This document shows, one piece after another, positions 17,909-28,009 of a DNA stretch of 64,000 nucleotides. Source of the stretch: Arthrobacter sunyaminii (GTDB lineage Bacteria; Actinomycetota; Actinomycetes; Actinomycetales; Micrococcaceae). Numbering within the stretch: the first letter of the stretch is position 1; the number at the start of each line of letters is the position of its first letter. The notes beneath the pieces are model-generated. The model saw only the letters and a program-made list of their open reading frames with translations, did no database searches and had not been told where the DNA came from. The stretch is from assembly GCF_018866305.1 (NCBI RefSeq), contig NZ_CP076456.1, forward strand, positions 2,976,001 through 3,040,000, in the 5' to 3' direction. The position numbers were made by a program, and so were the translations under genes.

Positions 17909-20900
17909 TTAGTTACCCTCGGTGGGCGCGGGAGTCGCACCCTCCGTGGCACCGGTTTCCCCGCCGTCGGTTTCCCCGGCGGCAGCGTCCATGGCCTCCT
18001 GTGCGGAGATGGCGCGCTGGATTGCTGTGTTGAGCTTGTCCTGCGCCGCACCGTAGGCAGCGAAGTCGTTGTTTGCCAGTGCCGCCTGGCCTTCCTGGAT
18101 GGCGGCTCCGGCATCAGCCAGAGCAGCGGCCAGGTCAGCAGCTGCCGTCGTGTCGCCCGGCACCTCGCCGGTCCCGGCGTCGGGGGTCTGGCCAACATTC
18201 TCGGAGTCACCGGTAATGGCACCGGAGTCACCGCCGAAGACCTGGTTCAGTGCTTCATCCAGTGTGGGAGCGAAGCCGACCGTCTCGCCGAAGTTCACGA
18301 GCACGCGCTGCAGCGTCGGGTAGGACGCGTCACCGGAAGACTGCACGTAAACGGGCTGCACGTAGAGCATGCCGCCGCCCACAGGCAGGGAGAGCAGGTT
18401 GCCGTTGATGACCTCGGAAGCACCCTGGCGCAGCAGGTTCAACGCGTTGGAAACCGTCGGGTCCGAGTTGAACCGGTTCTGGGCCTGGCCGGGACCGGGG
18501 ACCACGGTGTCGGTGGGCAGCGACAGCAGCCGCAGCTTTCCGTAGTCCTCGCTCTTGACGCCCGCCTCGCCCGTTCCGGCATCAGCTTCGGCTGACAGGA
18601 AGCCGTACAGCACGTTGCGGGCTTCACCGTTGGGCGAGACAAACGGAATAAACGGAGTGGTCAGGGAGAACGCTGTGTCATCCTGGCCCGGCATCTGCAG
18701 GGACAGGTAGTACGGAGGCTGCTTCACCTCGGCGTTGGCCACAGTGGGATCGTTCGGCACGGACCAGGCGTCGTCGTTCTTGAAGAACGAGTCCGCGTTG
18801 GTGACGTGGTACTTGCCCATCAGCTCACGCTGGACCTTGAACTGGTCCTCCGGGTAGCGCACGTGCGACATCAGCTCGGCGGACATCTCGCTGTACGGCT
18901 TCAGCGTGGACGGGAAGACTGCCTGCCAGGACTGCAGCAGCGGATCCTTGTCGTCCCAGGCGTACAGGGTGACGGAACCGTCGTAGGCATCGACGGTGGC
19001 CTTGACCGCGTTGCGGATGTAGTTCACCTTGTCCGCCGGAAGGGCTGCGGCACCCGTGGTGAGGGAGTCAGTGGTGGCTGCCTGCAGTTCCTGCTGGGTG
19101 GAGTAGGGGAAGTACTTGCTGGTGGTGTAGCCGTCCACGATCCACTGGACCCGGCCGTCGACGATCGCCGGGTAGGCGTTGCCGTCCACCGTCAGGTAGG
19201 GAGCAACCTTTTCGACGCGTTCGCGGGGATCGCGGTCGTAGAGGATCTGGGACTCGGGGTTGATGGCGTCCGAGAGCAGCATTTCGGTGGACTGGAACTT
19301 GATGGCGTAGACCAGCTGGTTGAACAAATTGCCCACGCTGGGTCCGCCGTCGCCGTCGAACGTTGTCTGGGACTCGGTGTCCGAGTCGCCCGTCTGCGGG
19401 CGGTCGATTTCCTGCGGTGCCGAACCCTCGGGTGCACCGACCACCGAGTAGTCGGGTGAGGATTCGCCGAAGTAGATCCGGGGTTCGTAGTCCCCCAGCA
19501 CGCCGCTGGAGGGGATGCCGGATTCCATGAAGCTGGGCTTGCCGTCGGCCTGGACCGTTGATCCGCGGGCCGCTACGACGCCGTAGCCGTGCGTATAGAG
19601 AATGTGTTCGTTGACCCAGCCGTCGGGAACGCCGTCGATGTTCAGTTCACGGACTGCAATCACCGTGTCCTGGGTTTCGCCGTCGATGTCGTAGCGGTCC
19701 ACGTTCAGTGTTTCCGGGAACTGGTAGTACTGACGGAACTGCTGCAGCTGCGAGAACGCCGGGGACACGACGTTCGGATCCAGCAGGCGGATGTTGGAGG
19801 TGGTGCCTGAATCAGCGGCCAGCGCGCCGGCATTTGCCTCAACCGTGGCCTTGTAGTCGATGACTTCTGTTTCATCCAGGCCGTAGGCCTCACGCGTGAG
19901 ATCAATGTTGCGCTGGATGTAGGGCGCTTCCTTGCTGAGCTCGGAGGGCTTTACCTGGTACTGCTGCACAATCCACGGGTAAACGCCGCCGGCAACAATG
20001 GCCGTGATGATGAGCATGGCCGTACCGATGATCGGCAGGCGCCACCGGCCGATGACCGCAGACACGATGAAGAGCAGCGCCACGATGACCGAGGCAACGG
20101 TGAGGATGGTCTTGGTGGGGATGACGGCTTCGACGTCGGTGTACAGGGCACCGGTCCAGGTCCCCGAGGTGCTCAGCAGGGTGTCGTAGCGGTCCAGCCA
20201 GAAGTTGGCGGCCTGCAGGAGCAGGAAGCTGGCCGCAATGACGGCAATGTGGATTCGCGCCTGGCGGGAGGTGAAGATGCCCTTTTCCTCCAGGCGGATG
20301 CCGCCGTAAAGGTAGTGGGTCAGCAGCCCGGCGATGCCCGAGATGACGACGACGCTGATGAGGAAGCCGACGATGAAGCCGATGAACGGCAGCTGTGTGA
20401 GGTAGAAGCTGAAGTCCAGGCCGAACTCGGGATCCTGCTGGCCAAAGTTGCGGCTGTTGAAGAACAGCAGCGCCTGCTGCCACATGGACATGGCGGCGGT
20501 GCCGGCGAACCCGCCAACGACGACGGGGATGCCGATCATCAGAAGCTTGCGGACAGGCTCAAGCTGGGCCTGGTAGCGGTTCAGGTTGTCCTGCAGTGCG
20601 CTGTCCGGGGCATAGACAGGCCGTGAGGCGTACGCGGCCCTAATGCTCAGGAAGACACACGCGGCCATCACGATGAAGGCACTGAGGAACATCGCGATTC
20701 GCGTCAGGTTTTCCTTGACGAAGACTTCGAGGTAGCCCAACTGGTTGTACCAGAGGACGTCCGCGTAGACCTGGGAGAAGTAGACGAATCCAATTACGAG
20801 GATCGCCACAACAATCAGTGTGGCAATCAGCGGGCTCGGTCCGCGCCGCTTGCCGGGGCGGGCGCCCGCGCTGGGGCTGGGTCGGGAAAATGGGCCATTA

Positions 20901-20914
20901 GGTCCGGAAGTCAC
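17909..20914 (-). CDS. UPF0182 family integral membrane protein
   Basis: A 1001-residue protein of the UPF0182 family, of unknown function, common in actinobacteria. About seven transmembrane helices lie in the first 330 residues (first: [20 protein letters not shown]), followed by a large extracytoplasmic domain with [29 protein letters not shown] and [10 protein letters not shown], and an acidic, Ala/Thr-rich C-terminus. GTG at 20914 was taken as start because GAGG lies five bases before it; the frame opens 14 codons earlier. Neighbours are proteases, so a role in envelope protein handling is a guess. Confidence 0.9.
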   Translation of the reverse strand: MTSGPNGPFSRPSPSAGARPGKRRGPSPLIATLIVVAILVIGFVYFSQVYADVLWYNQLGYLEVFVKENLTRIAMFLSAFIVMAACVFLSIRAAYASRPVYAPDSALQDNLNRYQAQLEPVRKLLMIGIPVVVGGFAGTAAMSMWQQALLFFNSRNFGQQDPEFGLDFSFYLTQLPFIGFIVGFLISVVVISGIAGLLTHYLYGGIRLEEKGIFTSRQARIHIAVIAASFLLLQAANFWLDRYDTLLSTSGTWTGALYTDVEAVIPTKTILTVASVIVALLFIVSAVIGRWRLPIIGTAMLIITAIVAGGVYPWIVQQYQVKPSELSKEAPYIQRNIDLTREAYGLDETEVIDYKATVEANAGALAADSGTTSNIRLLDPNVVSPAFSQLQQFRQYYQFPETLNVDRYDIDGETQDTVIAVRELNIDGVPDGWVNEHILYTHGYGVVAARGSTVQADGKPSFMESGIPSSGVLGDYEPRIYFGESSPDYSVVGAPEGSAPQEIDRPQTGDSDTESQTTFDGDGGPSVGNLFNQLVYAIKFQSTEMLLSDAINPESQILYDRDPRERVEKVAPYLTVDGNAYPAIVDGRVQWIVDGYTTSKYFPYSTQQELQAATTDSLTTGAAALPADKVNYIRNAVKATVDAYDGSVTLYAWDDKDPLLQSWQAVFPSTLKPYSEMSAELMSHVRYPEDQFKVQRELMGKYHVTNADSFFKNDDAWSVPNDPTVANAEVKQPPYYLSLQMPGQDDTAFSLTTPFIPFVSPNGEARNVLYGFLSAEADAGTGEAGVKSEDYGKLRLLSLPTDTVVPGPGQAQNRFNSDPTVSNALNLLRQGASEVINGNLLSLPVGGGMLYVQPVYVQSSGDASYPTLQRVLVNFGETVGFAPTLDEALNQVFGGDSGAITGDSENVGQTPDAGTGEVPGDTTAAADLAAALADAGAAIQEGQAALANNDFAAYGAAQDKLNTAIQRAISAQEAMDAAAGETDGGETGATEGATPAPTEGN

Positions 20915-21140
20915 TGTTACCTCATCGTTCGGTGCGTCGGTCCACGGCGCCTGCAACGGGTATTACAGGACATTTTTTCGTCCCCTTTGCAAGTTGCCGT
21001 GCTTTCTCATTCTGCCTTGTCTTTATTGCGGCGGGCCACCTGCCGGGCCTATCGGCAAGAACCTTTTCAAGATCGTGATGGGCCGCCCGGAAAATCCGGC
21101 GCCGTTTGGCAGCTATATTGCCGCCTTTTCCTGTCCGTCC

Positions 21141-22307
21141 CTAGTCCACCGAGCACTGTGCCAGACCGGCCGGGTCTGCCCCGGCGGCCAGATCCTCGAC
21201 GGCGCTGCGGGCCTCATCCAGCGTGGCCACCCGGACCACGGCCAGCCCGTCCGGGATGTTCCCCACCACTTCACCACAGTTGTCGGCCGGTGCGAGGAAG
21301 AACTGCGCGCCGGCGTCGGAGGCGCCCTCCATCTTCTGGGCAATTCCGCCAATGGCCCCGACCTTTCCAGCCGAGTCAATGGTTCCGGTTCCGGCAAAGT
21401 GCTTCCCTCCCGTCAGCTCTTCGGGGGTCAGCCGGTCAATGATGCCCAGGGCAAACATCATGCCGGCGGACGGGCCGCCCACGTTGTCCAGGGCGATGCT
21501 GACGTCGAAGGGGAACTCGAAACTCGTGGCGAGATAAATGCCGAGCTGATAGGAACCGGCATCACCGGGAGCGGGGGTAAGCGCCGCTGCCTGTTCCTCC
21601 CCGTCGCGCCGGTAGGTGACGTCCACCGGATCGCCGCCGCTTTCCTGCAGTTTGGTGCGGAGGGTGTCGATCCCGTCAATATCGGTGCCGTCCACCCTGA
21701 TGAGGGTGTCTCCGGTCTGCAGCACGCCGGCGGCCGGCGAGTCCTCCACGAGATCCGCCACGGCGAGCTCCTCGGTGAAGGCGATGTCCAGTTCGCGCAG
21801 TGCCGCAGCAACGGCTGCCTCCTGGGAAGAGGTCATGGCTGCTGCATTCTGCTCATCAACCTCCTCGCCGGTGGTTCCGCGGGGGTAGACAAACTCCTCG
21901 GGAACCACTGAGTCTTCCGGGCTCAACCAGGCTCCAACGGCTTCCAGAAAGCTCATGGCGCTGCCCGGACCACCGGCAACATAGACCGTGGTGAGGTCCA
22001 GCTGGCCCTCTGTGGGGTAAGTGGTGGCACCGTCGATCTCGATGAGGGGCGAGTCTTCCCCGTTCCCCGTCTTCACGGTTCCGACGGTGTTGAAAGTGGG
22101 GCCGGGCGATTCCACCACATAGGGTGCCGGAAGGAACACGGCAACGGCGCCCAGAGCCAGAGTGAGCGCCCCCGAGATCACCAGCGCGCGTGACCGCGGG
22201 TCCCTGTGGTGGGCGTCGGGACGGGACGGCGGCGGCACGGGGCCGTTCCAGTCCGCCGGGTCATGCCCGCCGGCAGCGGGGTCGTGCGGAGTATCTGAGG
22301 GGCGCAA
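21141..22307 (-). CDS. Membrane-anchored PDZ-Lon (S16) protease
   Basis: A roughly 388-residue protein: an N-terminal transmembrane helix (about 41-60), a PDZ domain (about 165-245, with GVLQTGDTLIRVDGTDI) and a Lon-type proteolytic domain with catalytic S280 (DNVGGPSAGMMFAL) and K325 (VGAIGGIAQKM). The layout matches the YlbL/SdrC-like proteases of Gram-positives. The start is uncertain: no ATG or GTG fits well, and TTG at 22307 with AAAAGG upstream is my best choice. The open frame continues antisense into the next gene, which is coincidence. Confidence 0.85.
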   Translation of the reverse strand: MRPSDTPHDPAAGGHDPADWNGPVPPPSRPDAHHRDPRSRALVISGALTLALGAVAVFLPAPYVVESPGPTFNTVGTVKTGNGEDSPLIEIDGATTYPTEGQLDLTTVYVAGGPGSAMSFLEAVGAWLSPEDSVVPEEFVYPRGTTGEEVDEQNAAAMTSSQEAAVAAALRELDIAFTEELAVADLVEDSPAAGVLQTGDTLIRVDGTDIDGIDTLRTKLQESGGDPVDVTYRRDGEEQAAALTPAPGDAGSYQLGIYLATSFEFPFDVSIALDNVGGPSAGMMFALGIIDRLTPEELTGGKHFAGTGTIDSAGKVGAIGGIAQKMEGASDAGAQFFLAPADNCGEVVGNIPDGLAVVRVATLDEARSAVEDLAAGADPAGLAQCSVD

Positions 22308-22607
22308 GTGGCCAACCCTTTTCTGCTGAGGCGGGAACCCGAGGCAACCCACAGAGGCTGAAACGGCGAAGACTGCCACCCAGCCTACGCCCGCGTGCTC
22401 TGCCCTGCAGGCATCCACGCCCAGGCGCTTTGCCAACAGCGAACGAATCGGGTGAACGCGGGACAGGCATACGGGCATGCCGGTAACGTAAGGAAACCAT
22501 GGTCGCTGTTCGGCGGTCCATGGTCCGGGGCAGTTGCCGGCCGCTGGCCGGCTGACAATTCTGCACCTTGCAATGCACTTCAATCTTCCACAGGACCGGT
22601 GGTATCC

Positions 22608-24056
22608 ATGAGCTCCAACCCTTCCGACTCCGGGGATACGCCCCAGGATCCGCTTTCCGAGATGCTTGCCAAGCTCTTCGGCGGCGCGGGTGCCGGCGGC
22701 ATGGATCCGTCCGAGCTGGCAAAGGCAGCCGGGCTTCCCTCTGACCCCAATGCCATGGCCATGATCTTCCAGCAGGTCCAGGCAATGTTCAGCGCTCCTT
22801 CCGACGGCCCGGTCAACTGGCAGCTTGCCAAGGACAACGCCCGCCGTGTTGCTGCGGCAGACAGCGATCCCTCCGTGTCGGCTGCGCAGCGCCGCGAAGT
22901 CGACGAAGCCCTGCACCTCGCCCAGCTTTGGCTGGATCCGGTGACGGATTTTGCTTCCACTTCCACGCTGGGACAGGCCTGGAGCCGGGCCGAGTGGGTG
23001 GAAGCCACCATGGCCTCCTGGAAGCGCCTGACGGAGCCGGTGGCGGTCAGCATTTCGCAGGCCCTCTCCAACGCCATCACCACTCAAATGCCCGAGGAAA
23101 TGAAGGTCATGATGGGTGGGGCCTCCTCGATGCTCGCCAATATGGGCGGGGCCATGTTCGGAATCCAGCTTGGCCAGGCCATTGGCGCGCTTTCCAAGGA
23201 GGTTGTCAGCTCCACCGATATCGGTCTTCCGCTGGCTGCCGGAACCATGGCGCTGCTGCCGGCCAACGTGACCAAATTCGGTGAAGGCCTGGACGTTCCC
23301 GAGACCGAAATCCGGCTGTACCTGGCGGTCCGCGAAGCGGCCCACGCCCGGCTTTTCACCCACGCTCCATGGCTGGGTGCCCACCTCTTCGGTGCCATCG
23401 AAAGCTATGCACGCGGCATCCACATCGACATGTCCAAGATTGAGGAAGTGGCCCGGGACCTGGATCCGTCCAACCCGGAGTCCATCCAGGAAGCCCTCTC
23501 CGGCGGAGTCTTCCAACCCGAGCAGACGCCCGCGCAGGCAGCGGCACTGGAACGCCTGGAAACGGCACTGGCACTGGTGGAAGGCTGGGTTGACGAGGTC
23601 ACCGCAGCCGCCACGGTCAATCTGCCCTCCGCCGGTGCCCTGCGTGAGATGATCCGGCGGCGCCGTGCCAGCGGCGGTCCGGCAGAGCACACCTTCTCCT
23701 CGCTCGTCGGCCTTGAACTGCGGCCGCGCCGTCTTCGTGACGCCGCCGCCCTATGGTCCCAGCTGCGTGAAGAGCGCGGCATCGAAGGCCGCGACGCTGT
23801 CTGGGAACACCCGGATCTCATTCCCACATCCAAGGACCTGGATGACCCGCAGGGCTTCAGCAAGCGCCGTGAGCTGCTCGAGGCCTCGGATTCCGACGTG
23901 GACGCCGCTCTGCAGCGCCTGCTCGACGGCGGTTTTGACACGCCCGCCGAAGATCCCGCCGGCTCGGATGAAACACCGGATGACGGCGCGGACGAGGGAC
24001 CCGGAAACGGTGAAGAAGGAAACGGTTCGGACGAGGGCGAAGCGCCCAAGCCCTGA
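22608..24056 (+). CDS. DUF2342 zinc-dependent metalloprotease-like protein
   Basis: A 482-residue protein of the actinobacterial family annotated zinc-dependent metalloprotease or F420-biosynthesis-associated protein. Conserved features include NWQLAKDNARRV, FGIQLGQAIGALSKEV, YLAVREAAHARLF (HExxH-like helix) and GLELRPRRLRDAAALW. The tail is acidic and low in complexity. ATG at 22608 is favoured: the protein resembles the family from MSSNPSDSGD onward. It is divergent from the PDZ-Lon gene, and the biochemical role is not established. Confidence 0.83.
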   Translation: MSSNPSDSGDTPQDPLSEMLAKLFGGAGAGGMDPSELAKAAGLPSDPNAMAMIFQQVQAMFSAPSDGPVNWQLAKDNARRVAAADSDPSVSAAQRREVDEALHLAQLWLDPVTDFASTSTLGQAWSRAEWVEATMASWKRLTEPVAVSISQALSNAITTQMPEEMKVMMGGASSMLANMGGAMFGIQLGQAIGALSKEVVSSTDIGLPLAAGTMALLPANVTKFGEGLDVPETEIRLYLAVREAAHARLFTHAPWLGAHLFGAIESYARGIHIDMSKIEEVARDLDPSNPESIQEALSGGVFQPEQTPAQAAALERLETALALVEGWVDEVTAAATVNLPSAGALREMIRRRRASGGPAEHTFSSLVGLELRPRRLRDAAALWSQLREERGIEGRDAVWEHPDLIPTSKDLDDPQGFSKRRELLEASDSDVDAALQRLLDGGFDTPAEDPAGSDETPDDGADEGPGNGEEGNGSDEGEAPKP

Positions 24057-24078
24057 CCGGCCCTGACAGGCACGAATT

Positions 24079-24120
24079 GAAGAGCCGGGCGGCGGGCGAA
24101 AGCTAGTCGCCCGGCTCTTC
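24079..24120. terminator. Bidirectional hairpin between convergent genes
   Basis: GAAGAGCCGGGCG (24079-24091) pairs perfectly with CGCCCGGCTCTTC (24108-24120). It follows the DUF2342 gene and overlaps the last codons of the minus-strand metallopeptidase gene. No strong T-run is seen on either side. Confidence 0.6.
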
Positions 24121-24744
24121 GGCGCCCTGGTCCTCCTGCATGGCGCCGTCAAGCCCCCGCGCGGAGGCAAAGGCCGCCCCTTGAAGGTACGCCTTGGCAG
24201 TTTCGGTTTGCGGATAAGCCTCCAGCAGCTGCCAAAACGCGGCTGAATGGGAAGCCTCAATCAGGTGCGCCAATTCGTGCAGCAGCACATAATCCACCAC
24301 CCACCCGGGCATTCCCTGCAGCTTGTCGGAAAGCCGAATGGTTCCCCGGGCCGGGGTGGCGGAGCCCCACCGGGAATTCTGGTTGCTGACCCACCGCACC
24401 GACACCGGCCGGGCAGCCCCGCCCAGATACCGCTGTGACAATTGGGCCGCACGCTCGGCAAGCTCATTGGCACGGGCCTGCGGATCGGGCAGCTGTGCCG
24501 GAGCCGTGCGCTGCTCAAGGCGCATCACCATGCGCTGGACCCACTCCGCTTCCTGCGCCGTAGTGAAGTGGCCGGGGATCGAAATGACCGCTTTTCCGTC
24601 CCGGAAGGCGGCGTTCACCGTACGCCTGCGCTTGGCTGAGCGCCGCACTTCAATGGGGATGCCGGTGCTGGTTACCGACGGCACGGCTGTCCCGCCGGAG
24701 CGGAGCCGGCGTTGTGCTGAGCGGGGTAAATCTCCTGAAGGCAT
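24103..24744 (-). CDS. YgjP-type (M48-like) metallopeptidase
   Basis: A 213-residue protein with the YgjP/DUF45 zinc motif LLHELAHLIEASHSAAFW: H156, E157, H160 and a further H166. The preceding WGSAT and GTIRLSDKLQGMP are also typical. These small intracellular peptidases, related to SprT/wss1, have few known substrates. It is followed by a divergent ThiF-like gene and faces the DUF2342 gene. Confidence 0.88.
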   Translation of the reverse strand: MPSGDLPRSAQRRLRSGGTAVPSVTSTGIPIEVRRSAKRRRTVNAAFRDGKAVISIPGHFTTAQEAEWVQRMVMRLEQRTAPAQLPDPQARANELAERAAQLSQRYLGGAARPVSVRWVSNQNSRWGSATPARGTIRLSDKLQGMPGWVVDYVLLHELAHLIEASHSAAFWQLLEAYPQTETAKAYLQGAAFASARGLDGAMQEDQGAEEPGD

Positions 24745-24879
24745 GTCTTAACCCTAGGCGAGGCACCGGTGTGCACGCGCACCTGTGGATAACCGCTCCC
24801 TCTTTCCAACCGCATGCCAAGATGGCTCAGCAGGCCCATCCCGCCCGCTGCCGAGCGGATGTCCCCTTTGGAGGTTTCC

Positions 24880-25950
24880 ATGCGGATCAACCCCGGAATT
24901 CATGTCCTGGTGCTCTCGCTGACAGCCCGCCAATTCGGGCTGGGGCCGGATGCTCTGGTGGTCCGCGGGCTGCAGGCGGGTGATGTGGAGTTTTTGGCGG
25001 TTCTCCGCGCCGGAGTCCCGGACGGTGCGGAGACTGCAGCCGCCCGGCAGTGCTCCGTCCCGGCACAGCGTGCCCGCGCCCTGATCTCCGCTCTCTCCCC
25101 CGTACTTGTGTCGTATGCCGATACGGCGGAGCCGCCCGGGCAGGCTGTTCCGGCGCTGCGCCTCGAACGGCTGGCCGGGGATCTGGACCATTTGTCGGCG
25201 TCGTATCGGATGAATGCAGGCGCGTGTGCCCGTTCCCGTGCCCGTGCAGTGGTGGAGGTCAGCGGGCTAAGCCGCACCGGCGCCCTTCTTGCCCGCACTC
25301 TGGCCGGCGCCGGCGTCGGCACCTTGGTCCTGAGCGACCCCGGAGTGGTGCTGCCCTCCGATGTGGGCGCCGCCTATCCCCTCACTGATCTGGGAATGGG
25401 ACGTGCGCAGGCAGTGAAACGGCACATTTACCGGTTGGATCCCACCGTGCAGGTTCTTCCCACCACCAGCCCGGAGCAAAGTCTGCGGGCGGGGAACCTG
25501 GACCTGGCGGTCGTGGTCGGCGGCCCACCCATTGCCGGACGCCAGACGGGCCTGCCAACGCGGGAACACCCCCTCCTGAGCGTGACTGTCCATGAGGCGG
25601 GCATAGACGTCGGGCCGCTGGTGGTTCCGGGGCTGACACCGTGCCTGGAATGTCTCGAGCTGCAGCTCATCGACGGCGACAGCACGTGGCACGACGCATC
25701 GGAGGCCTTGGGGCGGCAGCAGGTGGAGGCCAGGCCCGCCGGCGAGGAAACAGCCGGAGCCGTCTCTGCCGCCGGTACCGCTGCTGCCCAGGTGCTGTCC
25801 TTTCTGGACGGCGTGGTGCAACCGGTGACTTGGTCCGCTGTGCTTTCGCTGCGGGCGGCCGACGGATATGCCGGCCTGAAAAGACTTGCGTTCCACCCGA
25901 AGTGCGGCTGCCGGCTGCAACGGAAAAACACTCCGGCGCAGGCGTCCTAG
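24880..25950 (+). CDS. ThiF family E1-like adenylyltransferase
   Basis: A 356-residue protein with a shortened ThiF/E1 fold: RSRARAVVEVSGLSRTGALL is a degenerate nucleotide loop; GTLVLSDPGVVLPSDVG and YPLTDLGMGRAQAVKRHI follow, then GPLVVPGLTPCLECLELQLI. The last residues FHPKCGCRL form a Cys-rich end. Such proteins often feed leader-binding or ubiquitin-like pathways, but no partner is visible here. ATG at 24880 has GGAGG five bases upstream. The glycine loop is imperfect, so ATP use is uncertain. Confidence 0.72.
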   Translation: MRINPGIHVLVLSLTARQFGLGPDALVVRGLQAGDVEFLAVLRAGVPDGAETAAARQCSVPAQRARALISALSPVLVSYADTAEPPGQAVPALRLERLAGDLDHLSASYRMNAGACARSRARAVVEVSGLSRTGALLARTLAGAGVGTLVLSDPGVVLPSDVGAAYPLTDLGMGRAQAVKRHIYRLDPTVQVLPTTSPEQSLRAGNLDLAVVVGGPPIAGRQTGLPTREHPLLSVTVHEAGIDVGPLVVPGLTPCLECLELQLIDGDSTWHDASEALGRQQVEARPAGEETAGAVSAAGTAAAQVLSFLDGVVQPVTWSAVLSLRAADGYAGLKRLAFHPKCGCRLQRKNTPAQAS

Positions 25951-26250
25951 CGCTTTCTCGGCGTCGTTGCTGACCACACCGGGCGGGCACCGGCTCCGGC
26001 CACCTTTTCGGGCAGCTGGGCGATCATGACGGCGAGCATCTCCACCTGCCGCCCGTCTCCTCAGCCGCAATCCCGTAAAATAGATGTCGGTGCTTGCCGG
26101 ACAGGTGCGAATTCCAGGACTGGAAGCCGTGCTGCATTACTACGGTGATTTCACCTGTCCGCCGAGCAAGTCCTGAAGCTTTCGTGCGTAGACGGCATCC
26201 GGCTTATCCGGCGTTGCCTTGAACTGAAGTTCCTGCTTATGAAAAACACT
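25951..26250 (-). pseudogene. Remnant of a manganese catalase gene (several frameshifts and deletions)
   Basis: On the minus strand three consecutive frames give recognisable Mn-catalase pieces: VFHKQELQFKATPDKPDAVY and RKLQDLLGGQ; then GEITVVMQHGFQSWNSHLSG and FYGIAAEETG; then VEMLAVMIAQLP joined to VAGAGARPV. Against the family as I recall it, about four bases are missing after GGQ, two are extra before VEML, some 30 codons are absent after AQLP, and everything beyond GARPV is gone. A stop (CTAG) is shared with the end of the ThiF-like gene. No functional enzyme is possible. The family call comes from memory and was not searched. Confidence 0.7.
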
Positions 26251-26382
26251 ATTCGCCTTTGTCAGGCCCGACAGTTGCGCCTCTGATGCCGACACCGGGC
26301 CGGGCCAGTGACTGACATCTGAACCGGCATGCAACTAATAAGCACACTCGGTAACGGCAGTAGGGGTGGAGAGGACCACCAA
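26251..26382. other. Gene-free stretch upstream of the GAF-ANTAR gene
   Basis: Together with the catalase remnant this forms a 432-bp gap. It must hold the promoter of the GAF-ANTAR gene, but I see no convincing -35/-10 pair. AGTTGC near 26272 and GCAACT near 26330 form a loose inverted repeat. Confidence 0.3.
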
Positions 26383-27174
26383 ATGAAACAGATGCAGGGG
26401 ATGCATACAGAGGTTAGGCATGCGTTCGAGAGCCATGCCGGATCACCCGAGACCCTGGACAGCTTCTTGCTGGACCGGCTGGAAGACGTCATTCTCTCGA
26501 GCTGCACCGTCCCGGAATTCCTGCATCGGCTGGCCGTCCTCACGTCAGAGACTTTTTCGACGGACACCGACCCGATACTCACCGCCATAGCCCTGCTCCG
26601 GGACCGCAAGCCCGTCTGCATGGGGTTCAGCAGCGAGCCGCCCCCGTCCGTCGAAAAGCTGGAGTATGCCTTTCGCCGGGGACCGGCGAAAGCAGCCGTG
26701 AGCCAAGAGTCCACCGTGCACATATCCGACCTTTGGAACGACCCCGCCAGCGGTGCCTACGCCGACGTCGGGCAGCAGCTTGGCGTGCGCTCCCTGATCT
26801 TCGTTCCCCTGAATCTCGACACCGAAGGACGTGCCGGGCTCACGCTGTACTCGGCCCGGCCAAACAGGTTCGATGCCGACGCCGTTTCCCGCGCCGAGGC
26901 GTACGGCCGCCGGATCCTCAAGCCGCTCCGCATCGCCGCACGCCTGGCGTCGAGGGAGGAGCAGTCCTCGGACCTGAGGGCGGCCATGGAGTCCCGCACC
27001 ACCATCGATCTGGCCATGGGAATCGTGATGGGACAGAACCGCTGCGGCCAGGACGAAGCCTTCACCATCCTGCGGTCCGCCTGCAGCCGCCGCAACATAA
27101 AGCTCCGGGATCTGGCGGCTCTTTTGGTGGCCTCAGTGGGCGAAAGAGCGCCACGGACGCACTTCGATTTCTGA
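26383..27174 (+). CDS. GAF-ANTAR RNA-binding antiterminator regulator
   Basis: A 263-residue protein. A GAF-like sensor spans about 30-170 (DPILTAIALLRDRKPVCMGF, QQLGVRSLIFVPL), and a C-terminal ANTAR domain is at about 195-250 (MESRTTIDLAMGIVMGQNRC, DEAFTILRSACSRRNIKLRD). ANTAR domains bind paired hairpins in nascent mRNA to prevent termination. ATG at 26383 was preferred for the GGAGAGG upstream; an earlier ATG exists at 26329. The two downstream genes may be in the same unit. The target RNA is unknown. Confidence 0.88.
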   Translation: MKQMQGMHTEVRHAFESHAGSPETLDSFLLDRLEDVILSSCTVPEFLHRLAVLTSETFSTDTDPILTAIALLRDRKPVCMGFSSEPPPSVEKLEYAFRRGPAKAAVSQESTVHISDLWNDPASGAYADVGQQLGVRSLIFVPLNLDTEGRAGLTLYSARPNRFDADAVSRAEAYGRRILKPLRIAARLASREEQSSDLRAAMESRTTIDLAMGIVMGQNRCGQDEAFTILRSACSRRNIKLRDLAALLVASVGERAPRTHFDF

Positions 27175-27275
27175 CGCAGCCGTCCGTTCCTCCCGATTTG
27201 CTCCCGCCAAGGTCGGCCTTCTACGCTTATAGCAGAGGCTCAGCAGTGCGCCCAGGAACTCTTCTTTGGAGACCC

Positions 27276-27848
27276 GTGGAACATAAACTGCATGTCCTCG
27301 TCCAGCTTGATGCCGATCCCGTCGAGGCGGTCCTGCAAGTATCGGGCTGCCTGACGGCCGAAAGCTGCCAGGCCCTGCCTCCCATCGTTCACAAAGCCGC
27401 TGCCCTTCTCCACGGAAACCGGATCACGGTTGACCTGACACGGGCACGGCACATCGAACGGGAAGCTGTTGCCCTTCTGCGCAGCGGCACCGGCTTCGGC
27501 AAGTCCGAAGTCGTGGTCAAATGCCCGGATCTTCTGCCCCAATGCCCAGCACCGAAAACGGCCCCGCGGGCACACCGGGTGCATCACGAGCTATTCCCCG
27601 CCCAACGTCCCTCTGCGCTGTCGTGGATGGACCTGCCGACGGATCCGCTGGACACCGAGGCCCTGGCAGCCCTTCCCCAGCGCACTCTGCAGGCCCTGAC
27701 GGACCGGGTTTTTCACCAGTTGGATTCCGATCATCCATCTGCCTTCGCGCTCGAGTGGTACAGCGCGCTGTGCGGGGAATGGGCCCGCCGCACGGGACCC
27801 GGCGCAGGCCAAAGCACCACGAAGATCTACGACCACGAGTATCCGTAA
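27276..27848 (+). CDS. STAS-like domain protein with unknown C-terminal region
   Basis: A 190-residue protein from the GTG at 27276 (GGAGA upstream). The first 95 residues look like a STAS/anti-sigma-antagonist fold: ADPVEAVLQVSGCLTAESCQ, then NRITVDLTRARHIEREAVAL. The Ser/Thr that partner kinases phosphorylate in the usual D-S-S-G loop is replaced (ARHIEREAV), so regulation would differ. The C-terminal 95 residues, with LEWYSALCGEWARR near the end, match nothing I recognise. It follows the GAF-ANTAR gene by 101 bp. Confidence 0.6.
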   Translation: MEHKLHVLVQLDADPVEAVLQVSGCLTAESCQALPPIVHKAAALLHGNRITVDLTRARHIEREAVALLRSGTGFGKSEVVVKCPDLLPQCPAPKTAPRAHRVHHELFPAQRPSALSWMDLPTDPLDTEALAALPQRTLQALTDRVFHQLDSDHPSAFALEWYSALCGEWARRTGPGAGQSTTKIYDHEYP

Positions 27849-27850
27849 GT

Positions 27851-27911
27851 CCCTGTGGCCCGGCACCCGGGACAGGGATAAGGTCAAGGGTTACTCCTTG
27901 GGGGAAGGAGT
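27851..27911 (+). terminator. Two hairpins after the STAS-like gene
   Basis: CCCTGT (27851-27856) pairs with ACAGGG (27872-27877), with an inner CCCGG/CCGGG stem. ACTCCTT (27893-27899) pairs with AAGGAGT (27905-27911) around five G's and is followed by CTTTGGTGTTCT. They could terminate the upstream transcript or be a target for the adjacent ANTAR protein; neither is proved. Confidence 0.4.
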
Positions 27912-28009
27912 CTTTGGTGTTCTGTCACGCAGCGGCGAATATCCTGCCCAGCGTCTCAGAGCACGTCATCAAGAGCGTTGGGAAACGACAGCGCGGCTAG
28001 GGGCAGAAG

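Noticed and set aside
22308..23690. 849-residue frame around the PDZ-Lon protease
   Set aside because: The extra 460 residues are antisense to the DUF2342 gene and carry no domain.
26140..26334. A separate 64-residue minus-strand gene
   Set aside because: Its core is the N-terminal fragment of the Mn-catalase remnant and stops at a frameshift.
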